A DNA stretch of 64,000 nucleotides, taken from Streptomyces sp. APSN-46.1 (GTDB lineage Bacteria > Actinomycetota > Actinomycetes > Streptomycetales > Streptomycetaceae). The notes beneath the pieces were generated by a model. It saw only the letters and a list, made by a program, of their open reading frames with translations. It had not been told where the DNA came from and ran no database searches. Shown piece by piece: positions 45,711-55,049 of this stretch. The position numbers and the translations under genes are program-made. The DNA lies in assembly GCF_022815725.1 (NCBI RefSeq), contig NZ_JALGRF010000004.1, forward strand, positions 212,133 to 276,132, written 5' to 3'. The number at the start of each line of letters is the position of its first letter. The stretch's first letter is position 1.

Positions 45711-47479
45711 AGCCTGGGCTCCAGCCTCGCGAGCCGGCGCAGGGTGCCCGGTGTGAAGCGGGACATCCACAGCGCGCCCTTGGACTCCGGCGTCACCGGC
45801 ACCACGGCCTGGTTCCTCACCACGGCCAGCACGATCGCGTCGGCTACCTTCTCCGGCGGGAAGTTGCGCAGCCCGTAGAGCCTCGACGAGCGGTCCTGGC
45901 GGCGCTTCTCCTCGGCCGCGTCCACCCCGGCGAACCGGGACGTGGTGGTGATGTTGGTGTTGACGATCCCCGGGCAGATCGCGGAGACGCCGATCGACTT
46001 CGACGCCAGCTCGGCGCGCAGGCACTCGGACAGCATCAGCACCGCCGCCTTGGAGGTGCTGTACGCGGGCAGGGTCCTGGACGGCAGGTAGGCGGCCGCG
46101 GAGGCGGTGTTGACGATGTGCCCGCCCTGACCGCGCTCGGCCATCTGCTTCCCGAAGATCCGGCAGCCGTGGATGACGCCCCACAGGTTGACGTCGAGGA
46201 CCTTCTTCCAGTCCTCGGACGTGGTTTCCAGGAACGGCCCCGACAGCCCGATCCCGGCGTTGTTGACCAGCACGTCCACGATCCCGTACTCGGCGGCGAC
46301 CTTCGCCGCGAGCTTCTCCATGGCCTGCTCGTCGCTGACGTCGACGTACTCGCCCCAGGCCTCGGACGCGCCGACGAGTCGGGCCATGTCGGCGGTGCGC
46401 GCCGCGCCCTCGGCGTCCCGGTCCACGCACACCACCCGGGCGCCGGCCTCGGCGAAGGCGAAGGCGGTGGCCCGCCCGATGCCGCTGGCGGCGCCGGTGA
46501 CCAGGACCAATTGGCCGCCGAACCGGTCGGCGTACTTGCCCGGTGCCTTCTGCTCCGGTGCCCGTGTGGCCGGGTCCTCCCGCGAGGTGACGAAGTCGGT
46601 GATCCACGCCGCCAGCTGGTCGGGCCGGGTCCGGGGCACCCAGTGCTTGGCGGGCAGGGTGCGGCGCAGCAGATCCGGAGCCCACAGCTCCAGCTCGTCG
46701 TAGAGCCGCTCGGACAGGAAGGCGTCCCCGGTCGGGGTGATCAGCTGGACCGGCACGTGCGCGTACGCGTCGGCGCGCGGCCGGCGCAGACGCGTCCGTA
46801 CGTTGTCGCGGTAGAGCCAGGCACCGTGCGCCGCGTCCGAGGGCAGCGAGGCCGTCGGGTACGAGTCGGCCGGGACCTTCTCGATCCGCTGGAGCATCTT
46901 GGGCCACCGCTTGCCGAGCGGGCCGCGCCAGGCCAGCTCCGGCAGCACGGGCGTGTGCAGCATGTAGACGTACCAGGACTTCGCGCCCTGGTTCAGCAGT
47001 TGCGCGGCCCGGCGCGGGGTGGGCCGCGCGATCCGCTTCTTGATCCAGTGCCCGAAGTGGTCCAGGGAGGGGCCTGACATCGAGGTGAAGGAGGCGATCC
47101 GGCCCTCCGTGCGGGCGGTCGTCGCGAACTCCCAGCCCTGTACGGAGCCCCAGTCGTGGCCGACCAGGTGCACCGGCCGGTCCGGGCTGACCGCGTCCGC
47201 CACGGCCAGGAAGTCGTCGGTCAGCTTCTCCAGGGTGAAGCCGCCGCGCAGCGGCACCGGAGCCGTGGAGCGCCCGTGGCCGCGTACGTCGTACACCACC
47301 ACGTGGAAACGCGCCGCGAGCCGCTCGGCGACCTCCGACCAGACTTCCTTGCTGTCCGGGTAGCCGTGCACCAGTACGACGGTCGGCCGGTCCGCCTCGC
47401 CGAGCTCGACGACGCACAGCTCGATCCCACCGGTGCTCACCCGGCGCTCGCGCGCCCCCGCGAATGCCGTCCCGCTCAT
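45707..47479 (-). CDS. Alpha/beta-hydrolase - short-chain dehydrogenase fusion (EphD-like)
   Basis: A 590-residue two-domain protein. The N-terminal hydrolase (about 1-300) has HGYPDSKEVW, the nucleophile motif GHDWGSV and a likely catalytic His in AKHWVPRTRPDQL, like epoxide hydrolases. The C-terminal SDR (about 320-580) has VTGAASGIGRATAF, NNAGIG and the YSTSK active site. The same fusion, EphD, acts on epoxy lipids in mycobacteria. Substrate here is unknown. The ATG at 47479 overlaps the M24 stop (ATGA), and its own stop overlaps the small gene's GTG. Confidence 0.92.
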   Translation of the reverse strand: MSGTAFAGARERRVSTGGIELCVVELGEADRPTVVLVHGYPDSKEVWSEVAERLAARFHVVVYDVRGHGRSTAPVPLRGGFTLEKLTDDFLAVADAVSPDRPVHLVGHDWGSVQGWEFATTARTEGRIASFTSMSGPSLDHFGHWIKKRIARPTPRRAAQLLNQGAKSWYVYMLHTPVLPELAWRGPLGKRWPKMLQRIEKVPADSYPTASLPSDAAHGAWLYRDNVRTRLRRPRADAYAHVPVQLITPTGDAFLSERLYDELELWAPDLLRRTLPAKHWVPRTRPDQLAAWITDFVTSREDPATRAPEQKAPGKYADRFGGQLVLVTGAASGIGRATAFAFAEAGARVVCVDRDAEGAARTADMARLVGASEAWGEYVDVSDEQAMEKLAAKVAAEYGIVDVLVNNAGIGLSGPFLETTSEDWKKVLDVNLWGVIHGCRIFGKQMAERGQGGHIVNTASAAAYLPSRTLPAYSTSKAAVLMLSECLRAELASKSIGVSAICPGIVNTNITTTSRFAGVDAAEEKRRQDRSSRLYGLRNFPPEKVADAIVLAVVRNQAVVPVTPESKGALWMSRFTPGTLRRLARLEPRL

Positions 47480-48333
47480 GCCGTCTTCTCCTCAGCCCAG
47501 CGCCGCACGTGCGGCAGATCGTCATCGAGCCAGAACGCGCTTTCCTCGGGATCCCGGGAGTCGGTGACGACCAGGATCTCCTCGAACTTCGCGCCGGTGC
47601 CCCGGAAGCCCAGGTGCGGCTCCACCGCCCACAGCCCCGGCTGCGGCGGGTGGTCGGAGAAGCGGTACGGGCTCCACAGCGGGGACCAGCCCTCGCGGTG
47701 CCCGCGCAGGGCATCACTGGCCAGCCCCTTCAGCGACTGCGTGCCGAAACCGAACGCGGTGGGAGACCAGCGCCGCTCCTTGACCCGGTCGATCTTGTGC
47801 GCGATCACGCCGAAGGGGTAGGCGCGGTGCCGGTTGGCGTACCCCTGGCGGTTCATCAGCCGTTCGACGTTCTCGTAGATCTCGCGCAGCGGGCGGCGCT
47901 CGCGCGCCTGCTCCAGGATCAGCTCGCGGTGTTCGCGCAGATCGGACATGAGCCGGTCCTGCACCGGGTTGAGCCCGAGGCTGCCGGAGTAGCCGATGTC
48001 GGCCGCGTACCCCTTGTGGACGGGCGCCATGTCGAGGATGAACGGCATCCCCGGCTCCAGCTTCCGGTTGGTGGGGAAGAACTGCAGGGGGATCTTGAAG
48101 TTGACGAAGGCGGTGCGGTCCCCGAACCAGGCGAAGGGCAGATGGAACCAGTCCCGCACCCCGCGCTCGCGCAGCCACTCGCGCTGCATCCGCGCCGCCT
48201 CGCGCTCGGTCACACCGGGCCGCAGCTGCGCCGCGACGGCCTCCGCGCACGCGTAGGCGAGGCGCTGGACCTCCCTGAACCCGAGGAGGTCCGCGGAGAG
48301 TTGCGTCGTGCGTCGCTTGGTGTCCCCAGCCAT
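47476..48333 (-). CDS. M24 (methionine aminopeptidase-type) family protein
   Basis: A 285-residue pita-bread-fold protein. Candidate metal ligands are in ILDMAPVHKGYAADIGYS (two Asp), AHKIDRV (His), LWAVEPHLG (Glu) and KFEEILVV (Glu), so the five-ligand set seems complete, though the usual spacing cannot be verified by eye. Family members are aminopeptidases, prolidases or creatinases; its physical link to an epoxide-hydrolase-like fusion suggests another small amide or ester. ATG 48333 (MAGDTKRRTT) is chosen; ATG 48393 lies within noise. First gene of the leftward operon. Confidence 0.86.
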   Translation of the reverse strand: MAGDTKRRTTQLSADLLGFREVQRLAYACAEAVAAQLRPGVTEREAARMQREWLRERGVRDWFHLPFAWFGDRTAFVNFKIPLQFFPTNRKLEPGMPFILDMAPVHKGYAADIGYSGSLGLNPVQDRLMSDLREHRELILEQARERRPLREIYENVERLMNRQGYANRHRAYPFGVIAHKIDRVKERRWSPTAFGFGTQSLKGLASDALRGHREGWSPLWSPYRFSDHPPQPGLWAVEPHLGFRGTGAKFEEILVVTDSRDPEESAFWLDDDLPHVRRWAEEKTA

Positions 48334-48428
48334 GCCAGCCGTCCGTCCGTAGAGCCGTACGCGCCCGTAAGTTGACACTGATGAATGTGACAATGACCGG
48401 AGATCACGTCAAGGGGCGTGCGCGGACC

Positions 48429-48437
48429 TGTGGATAA
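48429..48437 (-). promoter_or_regulatory. Single perfect DnaA box
   Basis: TGTGGATAA (minus-strand TTATCCACA) lies in the divergent gap between the M24 gene and the ABC operon. Only one box is clear here. Confidence 0.5.
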
Positions 48438-48548
48438 AGTTGCCCGGCCCATCAGCCTCCAGTACAGGTATGTACGCCTGAAGGCTGAGACAGGATCGAG
48501 CTCAAGGTCTGACGTCTCACCGGGGGGCCCGCCGCTAACGTCGGACTC

Positions 48549-49532
48549 GTGACTGTCATCGCGACCGAAAGCCTGAGCAAGCGGTACCCCCGAGTGACCG
48601 CCCTCGACCGGCTCTCCCTGGACATCGGGCCCGGCGTTACCGGGCTCGTGGGTGCCAATGGAGCCGGCAAGTCCACGCTGATCAAGATTCTGCTGGGACT
48701 GTCCCCCGCCACCGAGGGGCGCGCCGCCGTGCTCGGACTCGACGTCGCCACCCACGGCAGCGCCATCCGTGAGCGTGTCGGCTACATGCCCGAGCACGAC
48801 TGCCTGCCACCCGACGTCTCGGCCACCGAGTTCGTCGTGCACATGGCCCGCATGTCCGGACTGCCCCCGACTGCCGCCCGTGAGCGGACCGCCGACACCC
48901 TGCGCCACGTAGGCCTGTACGAGGAGCGCTACCGCCCCATCGGCGGCTACTCCACCGGCATGAAGCAGCGCGTCAAGCTGGCCCAGGCGCTCGTCCACGA
49001 CCCCCAGCTGGTCCTCCTGGACGAGCCGACCAACGGCCTCGACCCCGTCGGCCGCGACGAGATGCTCGGCCTGATCCGGCGCGTCCACACCGACTTCGGG
49101 ATCTCGGTCCTGGTCACCTCCCACCTTCTCGGAGAGCTGGAGCGGACCTGCGACCACGTCGTGGTCGTCGACGGCGGCAAGCTGCTGCGCTCCAGCTCCA
49201 CCAGCGACTTCACCCAGATCACCACCACCCTCGCGGTGGAGGTGACCGACTCCGACACCCACCCGGACGGCACCGCCGCCCTGCGCCAGGCGCTCACCGC
49301 GGCGGGCATCATCCTGCACGCGGGCGAGGAGCAGGGGCTGCCCGGCGCCGGCCACATCCTCCTGGTCGAGGCCACGGGGGAAGAGACGTACGACCGGGTC
49401 CGCGACACCGTCGCCGACCTCGGACTCGGCCTGGTCCGCATGGAGCAGCGCCGCCACCACATCGCGGAGGTCTTCCGCGCCAACGACCAGCAGCAGCTCC
49501 TCCGGAAGGGAGCCGGTTCCGATGGCGCCTGA
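48549..49532 (+). CDS. ABC transporter ATPase subunit (first pair)
   Basis: A 327-residue ATPase. Walker A is GANGAGKST, the signature YSTGMKQRVKLAQALVHDP, Walker B LVLLDEPT and the switch His in LVTSHLL. A C-terminal regulatory domain of about 100 residues follows (from about 225). It starts with GTG at 48549 and overlaps the next gene by 11 bases. With three following genes it forms an exporter operon of two ATPase/permease pairs, in which the first-pair permease is of the ABC-2 type. Transported substrate unknown. Confidence 0.92.
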   Translation: MTVIATESLSKRYPRVTALDRLSLDIGPGVTGLVGANGAGKSTLIKILLGLSPATEGRAAVLGLDVATHGSAIRERVGYMPEHDCLPPDVSATEFVVHMARMSGLPPTAARERTADTLRHVGLYEERYRPIGGYSTGMKQRVKLAQALVHDPQLVLLDEPTNGLDPVGRDEMLGLIRRVHTDFGISVLVTSHLLGELERTCDHVVVVDGGKLLRSSSTSDFTQITTTLAVEVTDSDTHPDGTAALRQALTAAGIILHAGEEQGLPGAGHILLVEATGEETYDRVRDTVADLGLGLVRMEQRRHHIAEVFRANDQQQLLRKGAGSDGA

Positions 49533-50409
49533 CACCTCGACCCAGATCCACAACATCGGATACCGGTCCTACGAAGGTTCCCGGCTCGGCCGCGCCTACG
49601 CGCGCAAGTCGCTGTTCTCGCAGTCCCTGCGCGGCGCCTACGGACTCGGCCGCTCGGCCAAGTCCAAGGTCCTGCCGATGCTCCTCTTCGCGGTGATGTG
49701 CGTGCCGGCGCTGATCATCGTCGCGATCGCCATCGCGGTGCCGGGCTCCACCGCCCTGTCGATCAAGTACACGACGTACGCCCTGACCACCCAGGTGATC
49801 ATCGGCCTCTACCTCGCGTCCCAGGCCCCCCAGTCGGTCTCCCGGGACCTGCGCTTCAAGACCGTGCCGCTCTACTTCTCGCGGCCCATCGAGCGCGTCG
49901 ACTACGTGGTGGCCAAGTACGCGGCGATGGCCTCGGCCCTGTTCGTCCTCACGGCCACCCCGCTGCTGATCATGTACATCGGCTCGCTGCTGGCGAAGTT
50001 CGACTTCGGCGACCAGACCAAGGGATTCGGACAGGGACTGGTGTCGGTGCTACTGCTGTCGCTCCTCTTCTCGGGCCTCGGCCTGGTCATGGCCGCGCTC
50101 ACCCCGCGCCGCGGCTTCGGCGTCGCCGCGATCATCGGAGTGCTCCTGATCCCCTTCGGCGCGGTGACCGCGATCCAGGGCATCGCCTACAGCACCGGGA
50201 ACGCCGGAGTCATCGAGTGGATGGGCCTCTTCTCCCCGGTCAGCCTGATCGACGGATTCCAGGCCGCCTTCCTCGGCGGCACCTCCGGCTTCCCCGGCCA
50301 GGAGGGCCCCTCGGCCGGTGTCGGCTTCGTCTACCTGCTCGTCATCCTCGGCCTCGTCGCCGGCTCCTACGCCGCGCTGATGGCCCGCTACCGGAAGGCC
50401 GGGCTGTGA
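49522..50409 (+). CDS. ABC-2-type permease (first pair)
   Basis: A 295-residue membrane protein with about six hydrophobic helices, starting IHNIGYRSYEGSRLGRAYARKSLF. A conserved loop in this family is DLRFKTVPLYFSRPIERVDYVVAKYAAM. The ATG overlaps the end of the upstream ATPase by 11 bases, and its stop overlaps the next gene's GTG (GTGA), so the two neighbours are translationally coupled to it. Confidence 0.88.
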   Translation: MAPDTSTQIHNIGYRSYEGSRLGRAYARKSLFSQSLRGAYGLGRSAKSKVLPMLLFAVMCVPALIIVAIAIAVPGSTALSIKYTTYALTTQVIIGLYLASQAPQSVSRDLRFKTVPLYFSRPIERVDYVVAKYAAMASALFVLTATPLLIMYIGSLLAKFDFGDQTKGFGQGLVSVLLLSLLFSGLGLVMAALTPRRGFGVAAIIGVLLIPFGAVTAIQGIAYSTGNAGVIEWMGLFSPVSLIDGFQAAFLGGTSGFPGQEGPSAGVGFVYLLVILGLVAGSYAALMARYRKAGL

Positions 50410-51317
50410 CCTTCATCGACATCGACCACACCTCCCGCTGGTTCGGAAACGTCGTGGCCGTCAACGACGTGACCATGCGCGTGGGTCCCGGCGTCACCGG
50501 ACTGCTGGGCCCCAACGGCGCCGGCAAGTCCACGCTCATCAACATGATGGGCGGCTTCCTCGCCCCCTCCACCGGCACCGTCACCCTCGACGGCGCGCCG
50601 ATCTGGCAGAACGAGCAGGTCTACAAGCAGATCGGCGTCGTGCCCGAGCGCGAGGCCATGTACGACTTCCTCACCGGCCGTGAGTTCGTCGTCGCCAACG
50701 CCGAACTGCACGGGCTCGACGACGCGGCCGCCCAGCGGGCGCTCGCCACCGTCGAGATGGAGTACGCCCAGGACCGCAAGATCTCCACGTACTCCAAGGG
50801 CATGCGCCAGCGCGTGAAGATGGCCTCCGCCCTCGTCCACGATCCGTCCGTCCTGCTCCTCGACGAGCCGTTCAACGGCATGGACCCGCGCCAGCGGATG
50901 CAGCTCATGGACCTGTTGCGGCGGATGGGCGAATCGGGCCGCACCGTCCTGTTCTCCTCCCACATCCTGGAGGAGGTCGAGCAGCTCGCCTCCCACATCG
51001 AGGTGGTCGTCGCCGGCCGGCACGCCGCCTCCGGCGACTTCCGCAAGATCCGCCGCCTGATGACGGACCGCCCGCACCGGTACCTCGTCCGCTCCTCCGA
51101 CGACCGGGCCCTCGCCGCGGCCCTGATCGCCGACCCGTCCACCGCCGGTATCGAGGTCGATCACAAGGAAGGCGCGCTGCGCGTCCAGGCCGTCGACTTC
51201 GGACGCTTCACCGAGCTGCTGCCGCGGGTCGCCCGCGAGCACGGCATCCGGCTGATGACGGTCTCGCCCTCCGACGAGTCCCTCGAGTCGGTCTTCTCCT
51301 ACCTCGTCGCGGCCTGA
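50406..51317 (+). CDS. ABC transporter ATPase subunit (second pair)
   Basis: A 303-residue ATPase. Walker A GPNGAGKST, signature YSKGMRQRVKMASALVHDP, Walker B VLLLDEPF and LFSSHIL are intact, with a C-terminal domain of about 80 residues. GTG 50406 overlaps the stop of the permease (GTGA). It is a clear paralogue of the first ATPase (48549-49532). Confidence 0.92.
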   Translation: MTFIDIDHTSRWFGNVVAVNDVTMRVGPGVTGLLGPNGAGKSTLINMMGGFLAPSTGTVTLDGAPIWQNEQVYKQIGVVPEREAMYDFLTGREFVVANAELHGLDDAAAQRALATVEMEYAQDRKISTYSKGMRQRVKMASALVHDPSVLLLDEPFNGMDPRQRMQLMDLLRRMGESGRTVLFSSHILEEVEQLASHIEVVVAGRHAASGDFRKIRRLMTDRPHRYLVRSSDDRALAAALIADPSTAGIEVDHKEGALRVQAVDFGRFTELLPRVAREHGIRLMTVSPSDESLESVFSYLVAA

Positions 51318-51330
51318 AGGAGCTGGCACC

Positions 51331-52050
51331 ATGTACAACCCCACTGTCGCCCGGCTCACCTACCGGGCCCTGCTCGGCCGCCGCCGCGCGCTGATCCTCT
51401 TCGTACTGCCCGCCCTGCTGATCGTCATCGCCATCGCCGTCCGTGCCTTCACCGGCGTGGACGACAAGGTCGCCGCCGACCTGCTCGGCGGGTTCGCCCT
51501 CGCCACGATGGTCCCGCTGATCGGCGTCATCGCCGGCACCGGTGCCATCGGCCCCGAGATCGACGACGGCTCGATCGTCTACCTGCTCTCCAAGCCGGTG
51601 AAGCGCCCGACGATCATCATGACCAAGCTGACCGTCGCGATCGCCGTCACGATGGCCTTCTCGGCGATCCCCACCCTGATCGCCGGCTTCATCCTCAACG
51701 GCAACGGCCAGCAGATCGCCGTCGCCTACACCGTCGCCGCCCTCGTCGCCTCGATCGCCTACAGCGCGCTCTTCCTGCTGCTGGGCACGGTCAGCCGGCA
51801 CGCGGTCGTCTTCGGCCTCGTTTACGCCCTGATCTGGGAGTCGCTCTTCGGCAGCCTGGTCTCCGGTGCCAAGACCCTCAGCGTCCAGCAGTGGGCGCTG
51901 TCCCTGGCCGAGAAGGTCGCCGGCGACGGGTACGTGGACGCCAGCGTCGGCCTGCCCACCGCCGCGGTGCTGCTCGTCGTGGTCACCGTCGGCGCCACCG
52001 CCTACGCCGGCCAGAAGCTGCGCCGCCTCACCCTGGCGGGCGAGGAGTAG
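51331..52050 (+). CDS. ABC-2-type permease (second pair)
   Basis: A 239-residue membrane protein with about six helices. It resembles the first-pair permease in family (GPEIDDGSIVYLLSKPVKRPTIIMTKL) but is shorter. The ATG follows GAAGGAGCTGG at 13 bases from the preceding stop. Last gene before a 13-bp-stem terminator. The four proteins probably form one exporter or two related ones; operon structure favours a heteromeric complex. Confidence 0.88.
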   Translation: MYNPTVARLTYRALLGRRRALILFVLPALLIVIAIAVRAFTGVDDKVAADLLGGFALATMVPLIGVIAGTGAIGPEIDDGSIVYLLSKPVKRPTIIMTKLTVAIAVTMAFSAIPTLIAGFILNGNGQQIAVAYTVAALVASIAYSALFLLLGTVSRHAVVFGLVYALIWESLFGSLVSGAKTLSVQQWALSLAEKVAGDGYVDASVGLPTAAVLLVVVTVGATAYAGQKLRRLTLAGEE

Positions 52051-52077
52051 GCCTCCGCCCCGGCAACTCCGAGGACT

Positions 52078-52111
52078 GTGCCCCGCCCGGCCCACCGGCC
52101 GGGCGGGGCAC
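52078..52111 (+). terminator. Terminator after the ABC operon
   Basis: GTGCCCCGCCCGG (52078-52090) pairs perfectly with CCGGGCGGGGCAC (52099-52111) across an 8-base loop, 28 bases after the last permease stop. Confidence 0.88.
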
Positions 52112-52135
52112 AGCCATACGGGTCATCATCGGTGC

Positions 52136-52783
52136 ATGATCGAGCATCCGGCGCCCGAGGCGTCCAGGCCCCTGAGGTCCTGGATACGCTCCTCGCCCGG
52201 CACGCACCTCTGGCTGCTCGTCATCGCCATCACCAGCCTCGTCGTGGCGATCGCGCCGGACCGCCTCGACCACGTCCTGCTCCACCGCAACAGCAGCAAC
52301 CTCCACGAGCTCACCCGGCACCCCATACGGTCCCTGCTCTCCAGCGCCTTCTGGATCGAGAATCCGGCGTCGCTCGCCCTGTACGCCGTGCTCTTCGAGT
52401 TCTTCCACGCGCCCGTCGAACGCTGGCTCGGCACCCTGCGCTGGCTGGTGATCGTCGCCACCGCCCACATCACCGCGACCCTGGTGAGCCAGAAGGCCGT
52501 GCTGATGGCCATCGAGGACCACAGGGCTCCGCGCAGCATGGTCCACGTCGTCGACATCGGCGTCAGCTACGGACTCGCGGCCGCCGTCGGGGTCCTGACC
52601 TATCGGCTCCCCAGCCCCTGGAGATGGTTCTACCTCGCCGGCGCCGTCGCCTTCTTCGGCATCCCGCTCGCCACCGGCGGCACCTTCACCGACTTCGGCC
52701 ATGCCGTCTCCCTGGCCGTCGGCCTGCTCGCCTGGCCGCTCACCCGGCACCCGCAGCCGACCACTGTTTCACGTGAAACATGA
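52136..52783 (+). CDS. Rhomboid-like membrane protein
   Basis: A 215-residue protein with about six hydrophobic helices. It has a Ser in GVSYGLAAAVG and a His in DFGHAVSLAVGLL, in positions comparable to the rhomboid dyad (GxSx and H), so it may be an intramembrane serine protease; the motifs are not canonical and it could be a pseudo-rhomboid. ATG 52136 begins MIEHPAPEASRPL. Its last residues (VSRET) are coded by a parS site directly before the stop. It starts 24 bases after the ABC terminator. Confidence 0.7.
   Translation: MIEHPAPEASRPLRSWIRSSPGTHLWLLVIAITSLVVAIAPDRLDHVLLHRNSSNLHELTRHPIRSLLSSAFWIENPASLALYAVLFEFFHAPVERWLGTLRWLVIVATAHITATLVSQKAVLMAIEDHRAPRSMVHVVDIGVSYGLAAAVGVLTYRLPSPWRWFYLAGAVAFFGIPLATGGTFTDFGHAVSLAVGLLAWPLTRHPQPTTVSRET
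52766..52779. other. parS: parS site at the 3' end of the rhomboid-like gene
   Basis: A perfect GTTTCACGTGAAAC encodes the C-terminal VSRET just before the TGA stop. The next gene is 180 bases away and points the other way. Confidence 0.93.
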
Positions 52784-52886
52784 GGCGTGGTTGCGCTGTT
52801 GCGGACCTCCCGCACCCGTGACGGATGGAAAATCGCTGGTACGGGTCGTGCGGCCCGGGCAGAGTGAGTCGCGCGGGGAGCAACAA

Positions 52887-52944
52887 AAGGGTCCGGGGCA
52901 GCCACTTCGAGCGCGCCGTACGGCGCGGGCCGCCCCGGACCCTT
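52887..52944. terminator. Hairpin terminator between convergent genes
   Basis: AAGGGTCCGGGGC (52887-52899) pairs perfectly with GCCCCGGACCCTT (52932-52944) around a GC-rich loop. It lies between the rhomboid-like and the HAD genes, which converge. Confidence 0.85.
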
Positions 52945-52962
52945 CCTGTGCTGATGCGGCCG

Positions 52963-53775
52963 TCAGACAGCGCCCAGCAGGCGTTCGAGCACCACCGCGA
53001 TGCCGTCCTCCTCGTTGGAGGTCGTCACCTCGTCGGCCACCCTCTTCAGCGCGGCATGGGCGTTGGCCATCGCCACCCCGTGTGCCGCCCAGCCGAACAT
53101 CGGGATGTCGTTGGGCATATCGCCGAAGGCGATCGTCTCCGCCGCCTTCACGCCCAGTCGTCGCGCGGCGAGCGACAGGCCGGTTGCCTTGGTCAGCCCC
53201 AGCGGAAGGATCTCCACTATGCCGGGGCCGGCCATGACGATGTCCACCAGGTTGCCCACGGTCTCCCGGGCCACGCTGACGAGCGCGTCGTCATCGAGCC
53301 CCGGGTGCTGGATGTACAGCTTGTTCAGCGGAGCCGTCCACATCGCCGCCGTGTCGTCCAGGTAGCGGGCGGGCAGGCCGCCCTGCGCCTCATAGCCGGG
53401 GCCGAGCAGCACCTCGCCGTCCACCCCGTCCCGGCTGGCCGCCAGCGCCAGTGGACCGATCTCGGCCTCCAGCTTCGCCAGCGCCAGCCCGGCCAGCTGC
53501 CGGTCCAGGGTCACCGAGGTCAGCAGCCGGTGCGCCCCCGCGTCGTAGACCTGGGCACCCTGACCGCAGACCGCGATGCCCTTGTAGCCGAGATCGTCCA
53601 GCACGTGCCGGGTCCAGGGAACGGCCCGGCCGGTGACGATGATGTGGGCCGCGCCCGCCGCGGTGGCCGCGACGAGCGCTTCACGGGTGCGTTCCGAGAC
53701 GGTGTCGTCGCCACGCAGCAGCGTGCCGTCGAGATCGGTCGCGACGAGCTTGTACGGGAACGGAACCGGGCTCAC
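52963..53775 (-). CDS. Cof-type HAD phosphatase (second paralogue)
   Basis: A 270-residue Cof-family HAD phosphatase. Motif [17 protein letters not shown] (about 9-24), motif [12 protein letters not shown], and motif [29 protein letters not shown] are intact. The GTG at 53775 overlaps the serS stop codon (GTGA), so it is translationally coupled to serS. It is a paralogue of the HAD gene at 35839-36723. Substrate is unknown; the coupling with seryl-tRNA synthetase suggests only shared expression. Confidence 0.9.
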   Translation of the reverse strand: MSPVPFPYKLVATDLDGTLLRGDDTVSERTREALVAATAAGAAHIIVTGRAVPWTRHVLDDLGYKGIAVCGQGAQVYDAGAHRLLTSVTLDRQLAGLALAKLEAEIGPLALAASRDGVDGEVLLGPGYEAQGGLPARYLDDTAAMWTAPLNKLYIQHPGLDDDALVSVARETVGNLVDIVMAGPGIVEILPLGLTKATGLSLAARRLGVKAAETIAFGDMPNDIPMFGWAAHGVAMANAHAALKRVADEVTTSNEEDGIAVVLERLLGAV

Positions 53776-55049
53776 TTGGTGATCGGCTCCAGGAACTCGC
53801 GGCCGCCCAGGTACGGACGGAGTACCGCCGGCACCCGCACCGAACCGTCGGGCAGCTGGTGGTTTTCCAGGATGGCGACGATCGTGCGCGGGACGGCGCA
53901 CAGAGTGCCGTTCAGCGTCGAGAGCGGCGCGGTCTTCTTGCCTTCGCGGTAGCGGATCGACAGACGGCGGGCCTGGAAGCCGTCGCAGTTCGAGGCGGAG
54001 GTCAGCTCGCGGTACTTGCCCTGGGTCGGGATCCACGCCTCGCAGTCGAACTTGCGCGAGGCGGAGGAGCCCAGGTCACCGGTGGCGACGTCGATCACCT
54101 GGAACGGCAGCTCCAGACTGGTCAGCCACTGCTTCTCCCACGCCAGGAGGCGCTGGTGCTCGGCCTCGGCCTCCTCCGGCGCGACGTACGAGAACATCTC
54201 GACCTTGTCGAACTGGTGGACGCGGAAGATGCCGCGGGTGTCCTTGCCGTACGTACCGGCCTCGCGGCGGAAGCACGGCGAGAAGCCGGCGTACCGCAGC
54301 GGCAGCTTGTCCGCGTCGATGATCTCGTCCATGTGGTACGCGGCGAGGGGGACCTCGGAGGTGCCGACCAGGTAGTAGTCGTCCTTCTCCAGGTGGTACA
54401 CGTTCTCCGCGGCCTGGCCGAGGAAGCCCGTGCCCTCCATGGCGCGCGGGCGGACCAGCGCCGGGGTCAGCATCGGGATGAAGCCGGCCTCGGTGGCCTG
54501 CGCGATCGCCGCGTTGACCAGGGCGAGCTCCAGCAGGGCGCCCACACCGGTGAGGTAGTAGAAGCGCGAGCCCGACACCTTGGCGCCGCGCTCGACGTCG
54601 ATGGCACCCAGCGTCTCGCCGAGTTCCAGGTGGTCCTTGGGTTCGAAGCCCTCGGCGGCGAAGTCGCGGATCGTGCCGTGCGTCTCAAGGACGGTGAAGT
54701 CCTCCTCGCCGCCGACCGGGACGTCCGTGTGGACGATGTTGCTGAGCTGGAGGAGGAGCTGCTTCGCAGCCTCGTCGGCCTCGTTCTGCTCGGCCTCGGC
54801 GGCCTTGACGTCGGCCTTGAGCTGCTCGGCCTTCTTCAGGAGCTCCGCCCGCTCCTCCGGGGAGGCCTTCGGGATGAGCTTGCCGAGCGACTTCTGCTCA
54901 TTGCGCAGTTCGTCAAAGCGCATGCCGGAGGACCTGCGGCGCTCGTCGGCGGAGAGCAATGCGTCGACGAGGCCGACGTCCTCTCCACGGGCGCGCTGCG
55001 AGGCACGGACACGGTCAGGGTCTTCACGGAGCAGCCGGAGGTCAATCAC
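53772..55049 (-). CDS. serS: Seryl-tRNA synthetase
   Basis: A 425-residue class II synthetase, usual length. The N-terminal coiled-coil arm (about residues 30-110) is followed by motif 2 with [26 protein letters not shown] and motif 3 with [24 protein letters not shown] (quoted only as landmarks CFRREAG and [11 protein letters not shown]). It charges tRNA-Ser and tRNA-Sec precursors. The ATG at 55049 starts [14 protein letters not shown]. It overlaps the downstream HAD phosphatase by 4 bases. The upstream gap carries DnaA boxes. Confidence 0.98.
   Translation of the reverse strand: MIDLRLLREDPDRVRASQRARGEDVGLVDALLSADERRRSSGMRFDELRNEQKSLGKLIPKASPEERAELLKKAEQLKADVKAAEAEQNEADEAAKQLLLQLSNIVHTDVPVGGEEDFTVLETHGTIRDFAAEGFEPKDHLELGETLGAIDVERGAKVSGSRFYYLTGVGALLELALVNAAIAQATEAGFIPMLTPALVRPRAMEGTGFLGQAAENVYHLEKDDYYLVGTSEVPLAAYHMDEIIDADKLPLRYAGFSPCFRREAGTYGKDTRGIFRVHQFDKVEMFSYVAPEEAEAEHQRLLAWEKQWLTSLELPFQVIDVATGDLGSSASRKFDCEAWIPTQGKYRELTSASNCDGFQARRLSIRYREGKKTAPLSTLNGTLCAVPRTIVAILENHQLPDGSVRVPAVLRPYLGGREFLEPITK

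Noticed and set aside
48372..48377. TTGACA upstream of the ABC operon as a promoter
   Set aside because: No -10-like hexamer at a normal distance; the spacing to the nearest candidate is only about 11 bp.
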